Below are positions 1-5,782 of a DNA stretch of 7,272 nucleotides, one piece after another. Source of the stretch: Candidatus Brocadiaceae bacterium (GTDB taxonomy: Bacteria; Planctomycetota; MHYJ01; JACQXL01; CAKKQI01); NCBI GenBank assembly GCA_919901895.1, contig CAKKQI010000386.1:1-7272 (forward strand), given 5' to 3'. Positions within the stretch are counted from its first letter, which is position 1. Every line of letters begins with the position of its first letter. The notes under the pieces were generated by a model. It worked only from the letters and a program-made list of their open reading frames with translations. It made no database searches and was not told where the DNA came from. The position numbers were made by a program, and so were the translations under genes.

Positions 1-299
1 GGTTCGGTTGACGGTGTAAAGGTGCCTTCCACTTTATCAAGATAAACTACCGCCGGGTATTTTCCAATGAATTGGGAAGCGGAATATTTCTTGAGGAAGT
101 CGCTGTTAATGGTGCCGCTAATTACGCCGGTTGTTTTTCGGGCTTCGTCCCGCTTCCCGATGTCCATCGGGGGGCGGGTTTCGTTCGTCGGGGCGGAATT
201 CTCGGCTAACGTTTTGCCGGCCGAATTGATTTGGATAAGGGTTAAACCAAGGATAAATAGCAGGGTAAAAAAACCGATTAATAATAATTTTGTTTTCAT
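1..299 (-). CDS. Small exported protein, possibly cupredoxin-like (3' part outside window)
   Basis: Only the first 99 codons are visible; the frame is open to the left edge of the window. It starts with an ATG at 299-297 and encodes a signal sequence: Lys at 2 and 4, a hydrophobic core at about residues 5-22, then a small-residue region (NSAGKTLA). A low-complexity linker rich in Pro, Thr, Asn and Arg follows, and then a segment reading TTGVISGTIN ... KYPAVVYLDKVEGTFTP. The pattern of 'G-x-I/V-x-G-x-I/V' followed by 'P-A-V-V-Y-L-D-K-V-x-G-x-F-x-P' resembles the start of exported plastocyanin/azurin-like proteins often labelled methylamine-utilisation or carboxypeptidase-regulatory-like. The copper ligands of such a domain would lie beyond the window, so copper binding is not shown. 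AAGG at 314-311 is a weak ribosome binding site, and a sigma-70-like promoter lies just upstream. The gene is real with good confidence; the family is a guess. Confidence 0.72.
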   Translation of the reverse strand, partial: MKTKLLLIGFFTLLFILGLTLIQINSAGKTLAENSAPTNETRPPMDIGKRDEARKTTGVISGTINSDFLKKYSASQFIGKYPAVVYLDKVEGTFTPSTE

Positions 300-326
300 G
301 ATAATTTAAACCTTATTTAAAATTTT

Positions 327-354
327 TTAATAAGCCTGTTGCACAAATAGTCAA
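327..354 (-). promoter_or_regulatory. Candidate sigma-70 promoter for the small exported protein gene
   Basis: On the minus strand TTGACT (354-349) resembles a -35 box, and TATTAA (332-327) resembles a -10 box, separated by 16 bp. The start of transcription would fall near 320, giving a leader of about 20 nt before the ATG at 299. The A/T-rich stretch after the -10 and the lack of any other nearby promoter-like pair support it. The spacer between the boxes contains TTGTGCAACA, a possible operator half-site. This is pattern matching only. Confidence 0.45.
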
Positions 355-361
355 TCTGATA

Positions 362-429
362 TGTAGGCCCCGATAAGCGGAGCGACATCGGGGCATCCGA
401 TATGAGCACGAATAGAATTCGTGCCTACA
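362..429. repeat. Composite palindromic element (two hairpins within a 7-bp inverted repeat)
   Basis: TGTAGGC at 362-368 and GCCTACA at 423-429 form an outer inverted repeat. Inside are two more perfect stems: GCCCCGAT (367-374) with ATCGGGGC (387-394) around a 12-nt loop, and GCACGAAT (406-413) with ATTCGTGC (417-424) around a 3-nt loop. The element is GC-rich in an AT-rich spacer, as expected for REP- or MITE-like interspersed palindromes. No transposase is encoded here. A partial copy of one half appears near 3405. Confidence 0.6.
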
Positions 430-432
430 AGT

Positions 433-459
433 AGCGGCGGGGCCTGCGAAGTCGCCGCT
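433..459. repeat. GC-rich hairpin
   Basis: AGCGGCG (433-439) pairs perfectly with CGCCGCT (453-459) around a 13-nt loop. It sits directly beside the composite palindromic element and has the same GC-rich character, so it is probably part of the same repeat cluster. No T-run follows on either strand, so it is not a standard intrinsic terminator. Confidence 0.5.
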
Positions 460-487
460 GCTCCACTAATTTTCAGGGCGGGATAAG

Positions 488-510
488 AGGGGCGAGTAAA
501 ACTCGCCCCT
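488..510. repeat. Perfect 10-bp stem hairpin downstream of the haem-barrel gene
   Basis: AGGGGCGAGT (488-497) and ACTCGCCCCT (501-510) form a perfect 10-bp stem with a 3-nt AAA loop. It lies 54 bp beyond the stop codon of the haem-barrel gene and would be transcribed at the end of that mRNA. Read on the minus strand it is followed by CTTATCC, not a U-run, so it is a poor intrinsic terminator. It may stabilise the 3' end of the message or be another interspersed palindromic repeat. Confidence 0.6.
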
Positions 511-563
511 CCCTCCTTACCTCAGACTCAGAAAAGGTGAAGGTCTCTTTTGAATAAAGGGTC

Positions 564-1922
564 CTAAAAAGAGAAATCGAGTCTGACGAATAAACGGTCG
601 TTCTCGTTTTTGTCTTTTTCCGGTGTTACTTCTGTCAGCGTGTCGTCCGTGATGGCTCTTGAGAGTTCCACGAGCAGGCGGACATTGTTTGCCAGAAGCG
701 CTGAAGCCCCGGTTATCAGACGCGTCTTGTCCTGGTCGGTTATTCCCATGGCAAGCATGTCAGCATCTGAAAGTTCTTTCCAGTCCAACGATTCATAACG
801 CAGTTGGCCGATTAACCAGGGATAAAAGGCGTATTCCAGTTCCACAAAGGTATCCGTGCTGTCAATCGCCTCATTACCGGTGCGGCCCCACGGGTTATGA
901 TGAGAACCTTTAATATAACCCGCACTGCCTATGACTTTACCCTGGGTGGCGTGAACGTCAAAACCGAGTCGGTAGAAACCATCTTCCCGGTTATTGACTT
1001 CTGCTTTACCGCGATAGTAAAACGCCCCGAGTTGCACTGATTTATCACGGCAAATTTGATAACCTTCTTCAGGTTTCACTTCGCCGGCCGTGCCTGACTC
1101 GGTGTACTTCATTCCGCCCAGTTTGTAACGGAACAGAATGTACTGGTCCTTAAAGGTGTTACTGTCTTCGTTACTGGCATTACCGTTGACAAAACCGACG
1201 GCGTAGTGCCAGTATTCTTGGAAACCGTTAATTTCCAGTCCGGGTTGTACTTTCCTCATCCTCCAGTCATTGCGCTTCCCGCCCACCTTCGGCATTCGCC
1301 AGTCGCCGTAAAGGTAGTGAGTTTTGGTTAAGCGGTGATGACTGCTGGCATAAGGCATGGCTACCTCTAAATTACCAATTTTAACGTTCATCAGGTTTTC
1401 TTTCAGGAAGAGGTCTTCTACCTGGAACCAACCTTCGGTCGCGGTTTCCATCGCACCGGCTTCTCTTTCAAATTCAATTTCTCCGAAGAAGGCGAACTTA
1501 TCGCCCAGCGAACCAGCCACCATTACTTCAGTTTCGTGGAGATAATTGAAATCAGAAGCCACGGCTTGTTCTCCACCTTGGTCCACCACATAATCCAGTA
1601 AGAGTCGGACGGAGATAGGCGGTGTGGCCGGCAAAGTTGACGGGAAAAGGGCGCTCCGTTTTTCCAAATCAGCTTTAGCATAGGCCTCCTGCATCAGCAC
1701 GACCGGTTCTTCTTTGGTGGCCAGGTCAGGCATTTTGTAGCCGTTAATCCGATAGGCCTCACCAAAGGCGTTCAGACAAGGTGTCGCGGTATGGCAGGTC
1801 GTGCAACTGGTTTTGTGTTTCCGGGCAAAAGTCGGCAGGGCCTGGCTTTCACCGATAAAACTTAACCAGAGTACGCTGACCAGCGACGCGACTAAGAAAC
1901 CTTGTCCTAATTTCGTTTTCAT
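564..1922 (-). CDS. Exported outer-membrane beta-barrel-like protein with one CXXCH haem motif
   Basis: The product has 452 residues. The N-terminus is a signal peptide (hydrophobic residues 9-23, likely cleavage after SQA at 28). The mature chain then opens with LPTFARKHKTSCTTCH: a CXXCH c-type haem site at 40-44, followed by LNAFGEAYRINGYKMP (50-65). This opening is a recognisable family signature in exported proteins of cytochrome-rich bacteria, which usually carry Lys where Cys49 stands here. The remainder alternates polar and aromatic/aliphatic residues with Gly and short turns, and ends in VRLDFSF, a terminal Phe typical of beta-barrel substrates of the Bam machinery. A short internal duplication (DWRM at 207-210 and 219-222) is visible. 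The likely place is the outer membrane, and the likely role electron transfer or transport; substrate unknown. The ATG is one base beyond the rex stop and has a very strong ribosome binding site, so it is translationally linked to rex. The haem-barrel reading is inference from motifs. Confidence 0.88.
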   Translation of the reverse strand: MKTKLGQGFLVASLVSVLWLSFIGESQALPTFARKHKTSCTTCHTATPCLNAFGEAYRINGYKMPDLATKEEPVVLMQEAYAKADLEKRSALFPSTLPATPPISVRLLLDYVVDQGGEQAVASDFNYLHETEVMVAGSLGDKFAFFGEIEFEREAGAMETATEGWFQVEDLFLKENLMNVKIGNLEVAMPYASSHHRLTKTHYLYGDWRMPKVGGKRNDWRMRKVQPGLEINGFQEYWHYAVGFVNGNASNEDSNTFKDQYILFRYKLGGMKYTESGTAGEVKPEEGYQICRDKSVQLGAFYYRGKAEVNNREDGFYRLGFDVHATQGKVIGSAGYIKGSHHNPWGRTGNEAIDSTDTFVELEYAFYPWLIGQLRYESLDWKELSDADMLAMGITDQDKTRLITGASALLANNVRLLVELSRAITDDTLTEVTPEKDKNENDRLFVRLDFSF

Positions 1923-1923
1923 C

Positions 1924-2604
1924 TTATGTTATCACCTCCTTTTTTAGTAAAATGTTTTCGTTTTCTTCATCAATAGTATGTTCAGTTGCTTGGGTTAAAT
2001 AATATGAGAGCCGACTGAATTCAATAGCCATATCAATGTTTATTAATTTTACGTTTTTTGGTACTTTTAGGCAACAGGGGGCAAAATTAAGAATCGCTTT
2101 TATTCCGCCTTCAATTAATTGGTTAGCCACAGATGGACCTTCTTCGGCCGGTACGGCGATCACGGCCATCTGGATATTTTTTGTTTTAAGCGCTTCGCCT
2201 AATTCAGCCGTGCTTCTGATTGGTACTCCCTGATATTCTTGTCCGATTTTGGACGGGTTATTATCAAAAATTAAACTCATCTGGAATCCCTGGTTTTTAA
2301 ACCCCTGATAAGATACCAGGGCTTTTCCCAGGTTGCCGATGCCGACGAGAGCCACGTCCCACGGGCGGTTAATGCCTAATATCTGAGCCAGTTCTTTTTT
2401 TAACTGGTCAACCTTGTATCCCTTACCGGGTGTACCGAACTGCCCGAAATAAGTTAAGTCTTTTCTTATTTGAGCCGCGCCCAACCCGGTTAACTCGCTT
2501 AATTGTTCCGATGAAATTACTTCTTGAGCGTCCATAATAATCCGGTAATATAGACCGATTCTTTTAATTGCATCCGAAGGTATTTTAATAATTTGTTCAG
2601 GCAT
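1924..2604 (-). CDS. rex: Redox-sensing transcriptional repressor Rex
   Basis: This is a 226-residue protein of normal Rex length. An N-terminal winged helix (about 8-75) carries the DNA-recognition stretch QIRKDLTYFGQFGTPGKGY (45-63), a strong Rex hallmark. A Rossmann NAD(H)-binding domain follows, with VGIGNLGKAL (87-96) as the glycine-rich loop, FDNNP (113-117) after the second strand, and the swapped C-terminal helix around IDMAIEFSRLSYYL (190-203). Rex dimers bind operators when NADH/NAD+ is low and leave them when NADH rises, de-repressing respiratory or fermentative genes. The start ATG overlaps the ccsA stop by 8 bp and has no Shine-Dalgarno sequence, so translation probably depends on re-initiation after ccsA. 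Oddities are two adjacent cysteines (177-178) in ILNFAPCCLKVP, where relatives usually have other residues, and a Lys/Glu-rich tail dictated by the next gene's ribosome binding site. Confidence 0.96.
   Translation of the reverse strand: MPEQIIKIPSDAIKRIGLYYRIIMDAQEVISSEQLSELTGLGAAQIRKDLTYFGQFGTPGKGYKVDQLKKELAQILGINRPWDVALVGIGNLGKALVSYQGFKNQGFQMSLIFDNNPSKIGQEYQGVPIRSTAELGEALKTKNIQMAVIAVPAEEGPSVANQLIEGGIKAILNFAPCCLKVPKNVKLINIDMAIEFSRLSYYLTQATEHTIDEENENILLKKEVIT
1931..1945 (-). promoter_or_regulatory. Very strong ribosome binding site for the haem-barrel gene, inside rex
   Basis: On the minus strand AAAAAGGAGGTGAT ends 8 nt before the ATG at 1922. It contains the 12-nt run AAAGGAGGTGAT, which is complementary to nearly the whole exposed 3' tail of bacterial 16S rRNA. 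The site lies entirely within the last sense codons of rex (encoding LKKEVI), so ribosomes finishing rex pass straight over it. This fixes the start of the downstream gene and suggests it is translated much more strongly than rex. Confidence 0.85.
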
Positions 2605-3385
2605 AAGTATGGAGACCGGTCAAGATAAAACTCACTCCGAAATAGGTAAAAAGCATGGCGCCAAAACCGGCGACCGTTATCCAGCTTAAACGTCGCGGCG
2701 ACCAGTTCAGCAACCGCTGGCCATGCAAATAAACCGCAAATATTAACCAGGTAATCAAAGCCCAGCTTTCTTTGGGGTCCCAACTCCAGTAAGTCCCCCA
2801 GGTTTGTTCGGCCCAGACGGCTCCGGTAAGTATTCCAAGCGTTAGGAAAAAGAAACCTAACTTAACTGATTCATAAGTAATCTTGAACGATGCGCTGATA
2901 GTTTCCGTCCGGACTGGTTTATTTGGTTTTAATAAGATCGTGAGCCCGCTAATAAATGAGATGGTCAAAGCTGCGTATCCGGTCATACAAAGCAGCACAT
3001 GAACCGTTAACCAGTTACTTTTTAAGGCGGGCGACAGCGAGTGAATTGACCGGTCAAAAAGATTAGTCAAAACCATAATAGTAACCGCAAAAAATGCGAC
3101 TAAGATGCCAACTAACGGAATTGATTGCTTTGTATTAAGATAAATAAAAATACCCACCAATATTGCTGATAAACAGATTAACGTTTCATACATATTACTC
3201 ATCGGTGAATAACCGGCTACCAACCAGCGGATAAAAACGGCAGAAATGTTACTAACTAACCCAGTACTAATAGCTATTAAAAAAAATAAATTGAATCTTC
3301 TATTCTTGGTAACCAGGTGAATAGTTCCCCCAATTAAAGCCGTTAAGTAAAATCCAAGGCTGAAATTAATGAATAAATTCCACAT
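2597..3385 (-). CDS. ccsA: Cytochrome c biogenesis protein CcsA (System II haem handler; also called CcsB/ResC)
   Basis: This is a 262-residue polytopic membrane protein with about eight hydrophobic segments. The diagnostic WWD signature lies at about 191-208 (WAEQTWGTYWSWDPKESW), on the outer face of the membrane, where haem is presented for attachment to CXXCH apocytochromes. Conserved His candidates for haem are H129 (SNWLTVHV), H221 (AVYLHG) and H259 (TGLHTYA, the usual C-terminal motif). An earlier RWLVAGYSPMSNMYET (53-68) matches the family, with Tyr59 where many members have His. Together with ResB it forms the System II cytochrome c synthase. The ATG at 3385 has an AGGTGA ribosome binding site 9 nt upstream; the 3' end overlaps rex by 8 bp. 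Databases use CcsA, CcsB and ResC for this same WWD protein, so names should be compared by motif. Confidence 0.95.
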   Translation of the reverse strand: MWNLFINFSLGFYLTALIGGTIHLVTKNRRFNLFFLIAISTGLVSNISAVFIRWLVAGYSPMSNMYETLICLSAILVGIFIYLNTKQSIPLVGILVAFFAVTIMVLTNLFDRSIHSLSPALKSNWLTVHVLLCMTGYAALTISFISGLTILLKPNKPVRTETISASFKITYESVKLGFFFLTLGILTGAVWAEQTWGTYWSWDPKESWALITWLIFAVYLHGQRLLNWSPRRLSWITVAGFGAMLFTYFGVSFILTGLHTYA

Positions 3386-3394
3386 TTTAAAAAT

Positions 3395-3416
3395 TCACCT
3401 AAGGTTCGCGCCTACA
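3395..3416 (-). promoter_or_regulatory. ccsA ribosome binding site next to a repeat-like half-palindrome
   Basis: AGGTGA (3400-3395, minus strand) is the ribosome binding site of ccsA. Just before it, TGTAGGCGCGAA (3416-3405) matches TGTAGGCACGAA (429-418) of the palindromic element near the left end at 11 of 12 positions. The TAG stop of resB (3414-3412) lies within this block. The resB-ccsA junction may thus carry a decayed copy of the interspersed repeat. Confidence 0.45.
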
Positions 3417-4083
3417 CCCGTTTGAACGTTAACCAAGTCAAACCAATGGTCATAAGCAAAAAACCGGCATAGACAAAAGGTATCCCCGGGTCTTTTTTTA
3501 TTTCTAAAACTGTTCGTTTTTCTATTTTTTTATCATAATCCATCTGATAAACAGTCCAGCCGTTATAACGTAAGGGATCATTTACCGTAATATTTTTTTT
3601 TAGAACCAAATGGTCATTATGATAAATATGTATGTTACTGTGGTACTGTTTTATTTCGCCCTGGTCATTTTTAATAACGTTAAAATCAGCTAAGTACATT
3701 TTAAAACCAAGAGGAATGAATTCATCATCTTTAACTCCTGGTATTTTTTCGATAGAATCACCTGGACTTAGGCTGCAAGAAATCCATGTTCCCTTAACTG
3801 AGTAGAGGATAATTCCTAAAGCCATTAAAATCACACTCAAATGAGTTAAAACAAAACCAAGTCGGTTAAATTTAAATGAATTTTTGCGCAAGGCACTGAG
3901 TATGGTACAGAAGCCGAATAGCATTAATAAACCATTAAACCACCTGGTGTGATAAACGAATTTTTCCGCTTGTTCGGTTGGCCAGAATGAACCGGCGGCA
4001 ATGCTTAAAATTACCGCCGTCATTAGCGCGATAATAAAACGCGGATTTTTGAGTAACGTTAATAATTTCACGGTTAAGGTCAT
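3412..4083 (-). CDS. resB: Compact ResB/Ccs1-family cytochrome c biogenesis protein
   Basis: This is the ResB partner of CcsA in System II cytochrome c maturation. Starting at the ATG at 4083 it has 223 residues. There are three N-terminal membrane segments (about 16-34, 47-64, 75-95), a periplasmic domain, and a last membrane segment near 201-220. ResB hallmarks are the conserved His of the third helix (H81 in GFVLTHLSVILMALG), the FIPLGFKMYLADF strand, and VNDPLRYNGWTVYQMDYD (167-184), close to the family's 'VN.PL.Y.G...YQ' motif. Most ResB proteins are 300-550 residues, so this is a minimal form. A longer frame from a TTG at 4101 exists, but that TTG is the -12 box of a sigma-54 promoter and has no ribosome binding site, so I prefer the ATG. 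The start then lies only about 3 nt from the predicted transcription start. A GTG at 4071 is another option. Confidence 0.9.
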   Translation of the reverse strand: MTLTVKLLTLLKNPRFIIALMTAVILSIAAGSFWPTEQAEKFVYHTRWFNGLLMLFGFCTILSALRKNSFKFNRLGFVLTHLSVILMALGIILYSVKGTWISCSLSPGDSIEKIPGVKDDEFIPLGFKMYLADFNVIKNDQGEIKQYHSNIHIYHNDHLVLKKNITVNDPLRYNGWTVYQMDYDKKIEKRTVLEIKKDPGIPFVYAGFLLMTIGLTWLTFKRV

Positions 4084-4096
4084 TATAGTCTTTAGT

Positions 4097-4112
4097 AGCA
4101 AAAACTATGCCA
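4097..4112 (-). promoter_or_regulatory. Sigma-54 (RpoN) promoter of the resB-ccsA-rex operon
   Basis: The minus strand reads TGGCATAGTTTTTGCT, preceded by C, against the consensus YTGGCACGRNNNTTGCW. The invariant GG and GC are exactly 10 nt apart, and only two consensus positions differ. Transcription would begin near 4086. The next gene upstream encodes a sigma-54-dependent activator, and the promoter faces resB, which makes a chance match less likely. Confidence 0.8.
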
Positions 4113-4370
4113 GAATCTTTGATTGAAAAATATTTTATAACCGCTTATAGAATATAGAGATAAAGCAATGGTCAAATAATTTGCTGTTAACGGGATTTAT
4201 GTTTGGCGTGAATTCAAAAATGACTTTAATTGTTAATTATTGTGTAATATCTTGCAAAACAAGAGGTTATGGCAATGAAAATGTAGTCGCAAAAATGAGA
4301 CTGGTTTCATATAATTGTGACGGCAGGCTGTCCCAAAAGTCTAATTTTATGGTAGTTGCAGTAACGATTT
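4113..4370. promoter_or_regulatory. AT-rich regulatory spacer with candidate activator-binding dyads
   Basis: This roughly 260-bp gap between the response regulator stop and the sigma-54 promoter holds no convincing gene. Two small dyads stand out: CAAATAATTTG (4173-4183), set within AGCAA (4164-4168) and TTGCT (4181-4185), and TCTTG-CAAAA-CAAGA (4250-4264). They lie about 90 and 170 bp upstream of the predicted transcription start, the usual range for enhancer sites of NtrC-type activators. Neither matches a site I can name, and no complete Rex operator (TTGTGA with inverted TCACAA) is present. Confidence 0.35.
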
Positions 4371-5762
4371 TTATTCCCGAAAAGAGTCAGGAGTGATTTG
4401 ATGTTTGCTAAGGAGTCGGTAAAATGTTCCTTTAGGCAGCCCTGATTTCTGAGCGGCTTCAGTAACGTTACCTTTGAATTGCTTTAATAGCTTATTGAAA
4501 TAATCTTGTTCAAATTGGTTGAGATAATTATTGCGCAAGTAAAAAAAACTGTCCGGCGCCGTACCGTTTCTTGATATTTCAATTACCCGCTTACTTATTT
4601 CTTCTGGTAAAGAATCTAAAGAAAGAGTGGAAGTTTTAGACAGCACCATCATCCTCTTAAGGATATTTTGTAATTCCCGGACATTACCCGGCCAAGGGTA
4701 AGATTCGATCATTTCCATTATCTCCGGTTCAACGGTTATTATATTTTTGTTCATTTCTTTATTGTAGCGTTGAAGAAAATAAGAAATTAATAACGGAATG
4801 TCTTCCGGTCGTTGATGTAAAGGCGGGATATTAATGCGGAAGACATTTAAACGGTAGAAAAGATCTTCGCGGAACCGCTGGGCTTTAACTTCTTCTTCAA
4901 TATTCCGGTTGGTGGCGGCGACCACGCGGACGTTAATGGAGACCAAGTTTTTACCGCCCAGTTTACGGAACTGGCGTTCCTGAAGCGTACGTAAGAGTTT
5001 GGCTTGTAAGCCGATCGGCAGTTCACAAACTTCATCTAAAAACAGGGTTCCCTGATGGGCAAATTCTAGAAGTCCCATCGTGGTGTGGCGGGCGTCCGTA
5101 AAAGCGCCCCGTTCGTGGCCGAAGAGTTCGTTTTCCAGTAAATTTTCCGGAATCGCGCCACAATCAATTGGGACAAAACGATGCCTTTTGCGGGAACTAT
5201 GATTATGAATACTGCGGGCCACTAATTCTTTGCCGGTGCCACTTTCACCGTTAATTAAAACATCCACTTCCGAATCCGCCACTTGTTTAATCAATTCGCA
5301 AATCTGTTTGATGCCGTCGCTCTGCCCGATAAGGTCATCAAATTTATAATCGTGTTCCAGATGGTGTGTTAATAAGATGTTTTCATCTTTAAGCCGTTTA
5401 TGTTCTAAGGCCCGCTCAACGGCCGCGCTTAATTGTTCCGGTGTGAATGGTTTAGTCAAGTAATCAAAAGCCCCTAATTTCATTGATTCTACCGCTGTTT
5501 CAATGGTCGGGAAGCCGGTGAGCATAATTACCGGCAGGTTCGGTGTTATTTCCTTGGTTTTTTTCAGAAAAGTTATTCCGTCTATTTCCGGTATTTTAAT
5601 ATCCAGTAAAAGAAGGTCAAAATCATCGTTTTTGATTAATTCTAAGGCCCGAAGGCTGGAAGACTCGGTTCTAACCGGTAACCCCTTTTGGGTTAAAGTA
5701 TCGGAACAAATTTCCAGCATTTCCGGTTCGTCATCAACTATTAATATTTTAGCGTGTCCCAT
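4371..5762 (-). CDS. Sigma-54-dependent response regulator (NtrC/AtoC family)
   Basis: This is a 463-residue transcription activator. The receiver domain (1-120) has the acidic pair D10/D11, phospho-acceptor D54, T82 and K104. The AAA+ sigma-54 activation domain (about 142-370) has Walker A GESGTGKE (172-179), a GAFTDA loop (219-224), Walker B TLFLDEV (239-245), an arginine-finger region FREDLFYRL (297-305) and WPGNVREL (357-364). The C-terminal Fis-type helix-turn-helix is GNVTEAAQKSGLPKGTFYRLLSKH (431-454). Phosphorylation should drive hexamer formation and ATP-dependent opening of sigma-54 promoters. The sigma-54 contact loop reads GAFTDA rather than the usual GAFTGA. The ATG is preceded by AAAAGGA at good spacing. 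The kinase just upstream is the obvious partner, and the sigma-54 promoter before resB is the closest candidate target. Specific signal and gene name cannot be assigned. Confidence 0.95.
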   Translation of the reverse strand: MGHAKILIVDDEPEMLEICSDTLTQKGLPVRTESSSLRALELIKNDDFDLLLLDIKIPEIDGITFLKKTKEITPNLPVIMLTGFPTIETAVESMKLGAFDYLTKPFTPEQLSAAVERALEHKRLKDENILLTHHLEHDYKFDDLIGQSDGIKQICELIKQVADSEVDVLINGESGTGKELVARSIHNHSSRKRHRFVPIDCGAIPENLLENELFGHERGAFTDARHTTMGLLEFAHQGTLFLDEVCELPIGLQAKLLRTLQERQFRKLGGKNLVSINVRVVAATNRNIEEEVKAQRFREDLFYRLNVFRINIPPLHQRPEDIPLLISYFLQRYNKEMNKNIITVEPEIMEMIESYPWPGNVRELQNILKRMMVLSKTSTLSLDSLPEEISKRVIEISRNGTAPDSFFYLRNNYLNQFEQDYFNKLLKQFKGNVTEAAQKSGLPKGTFYRLLSKHQITPDSFRE

Positions 5763-5782
5763 AATTAATTCCTTTTATAATT

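Noticed and set aside
67..309. Open frame of 80 codons on the plus strand
   Set aside because: It is the antisense shadow of the minus-strand exported-protein gene, which has a start, signal peptide and family-like motif; the plus frame has no recognisable features.
336..352. CTGTTGCACAAATAGTC as an insertion-sequence terminal repeat (it recalls IS6-type ends)
   Set aside because: No partner inverted repeat, target duplication or transposase is visible, and the bases are explained as well by the promoter spacer and -35 region.
488..510. Intrinsic terminator of the haem-barrel operon
   Set aside because: The stem is strong, but no U-run follows on the transcribed (minus) strand; retained as a hairpin repeat.
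4084..4101. Longer resB start at TTG 4101
   Set aside because: The TTG coincides with the -12 box of the sigma-54 promoter, lies upstream of the expected transcription start, and has no ribosome binding site.
4291..4342. Terminator after the response regulator (AGACT ... AGTCT followed by CATTTTT)
   Set aside because: The stem is only 5 bp with a loop of about 35 nt, too weak to call.
4102..4370. Rex operator in front of the operon
   Set aside because: Half-sites such as TTGTGA (near 4315) and TTGTTAA (near 4230) occur, but no inverted partner at the right spacing was found.
4181..4396. Open frame of 71 codons on the plus strand from a TTG
   Set aside because: It has no ribosome binding site, overlaps the end of the regulator gene, and shows no recognisable protein features. 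The region is better explained as the upstream control region of resB.
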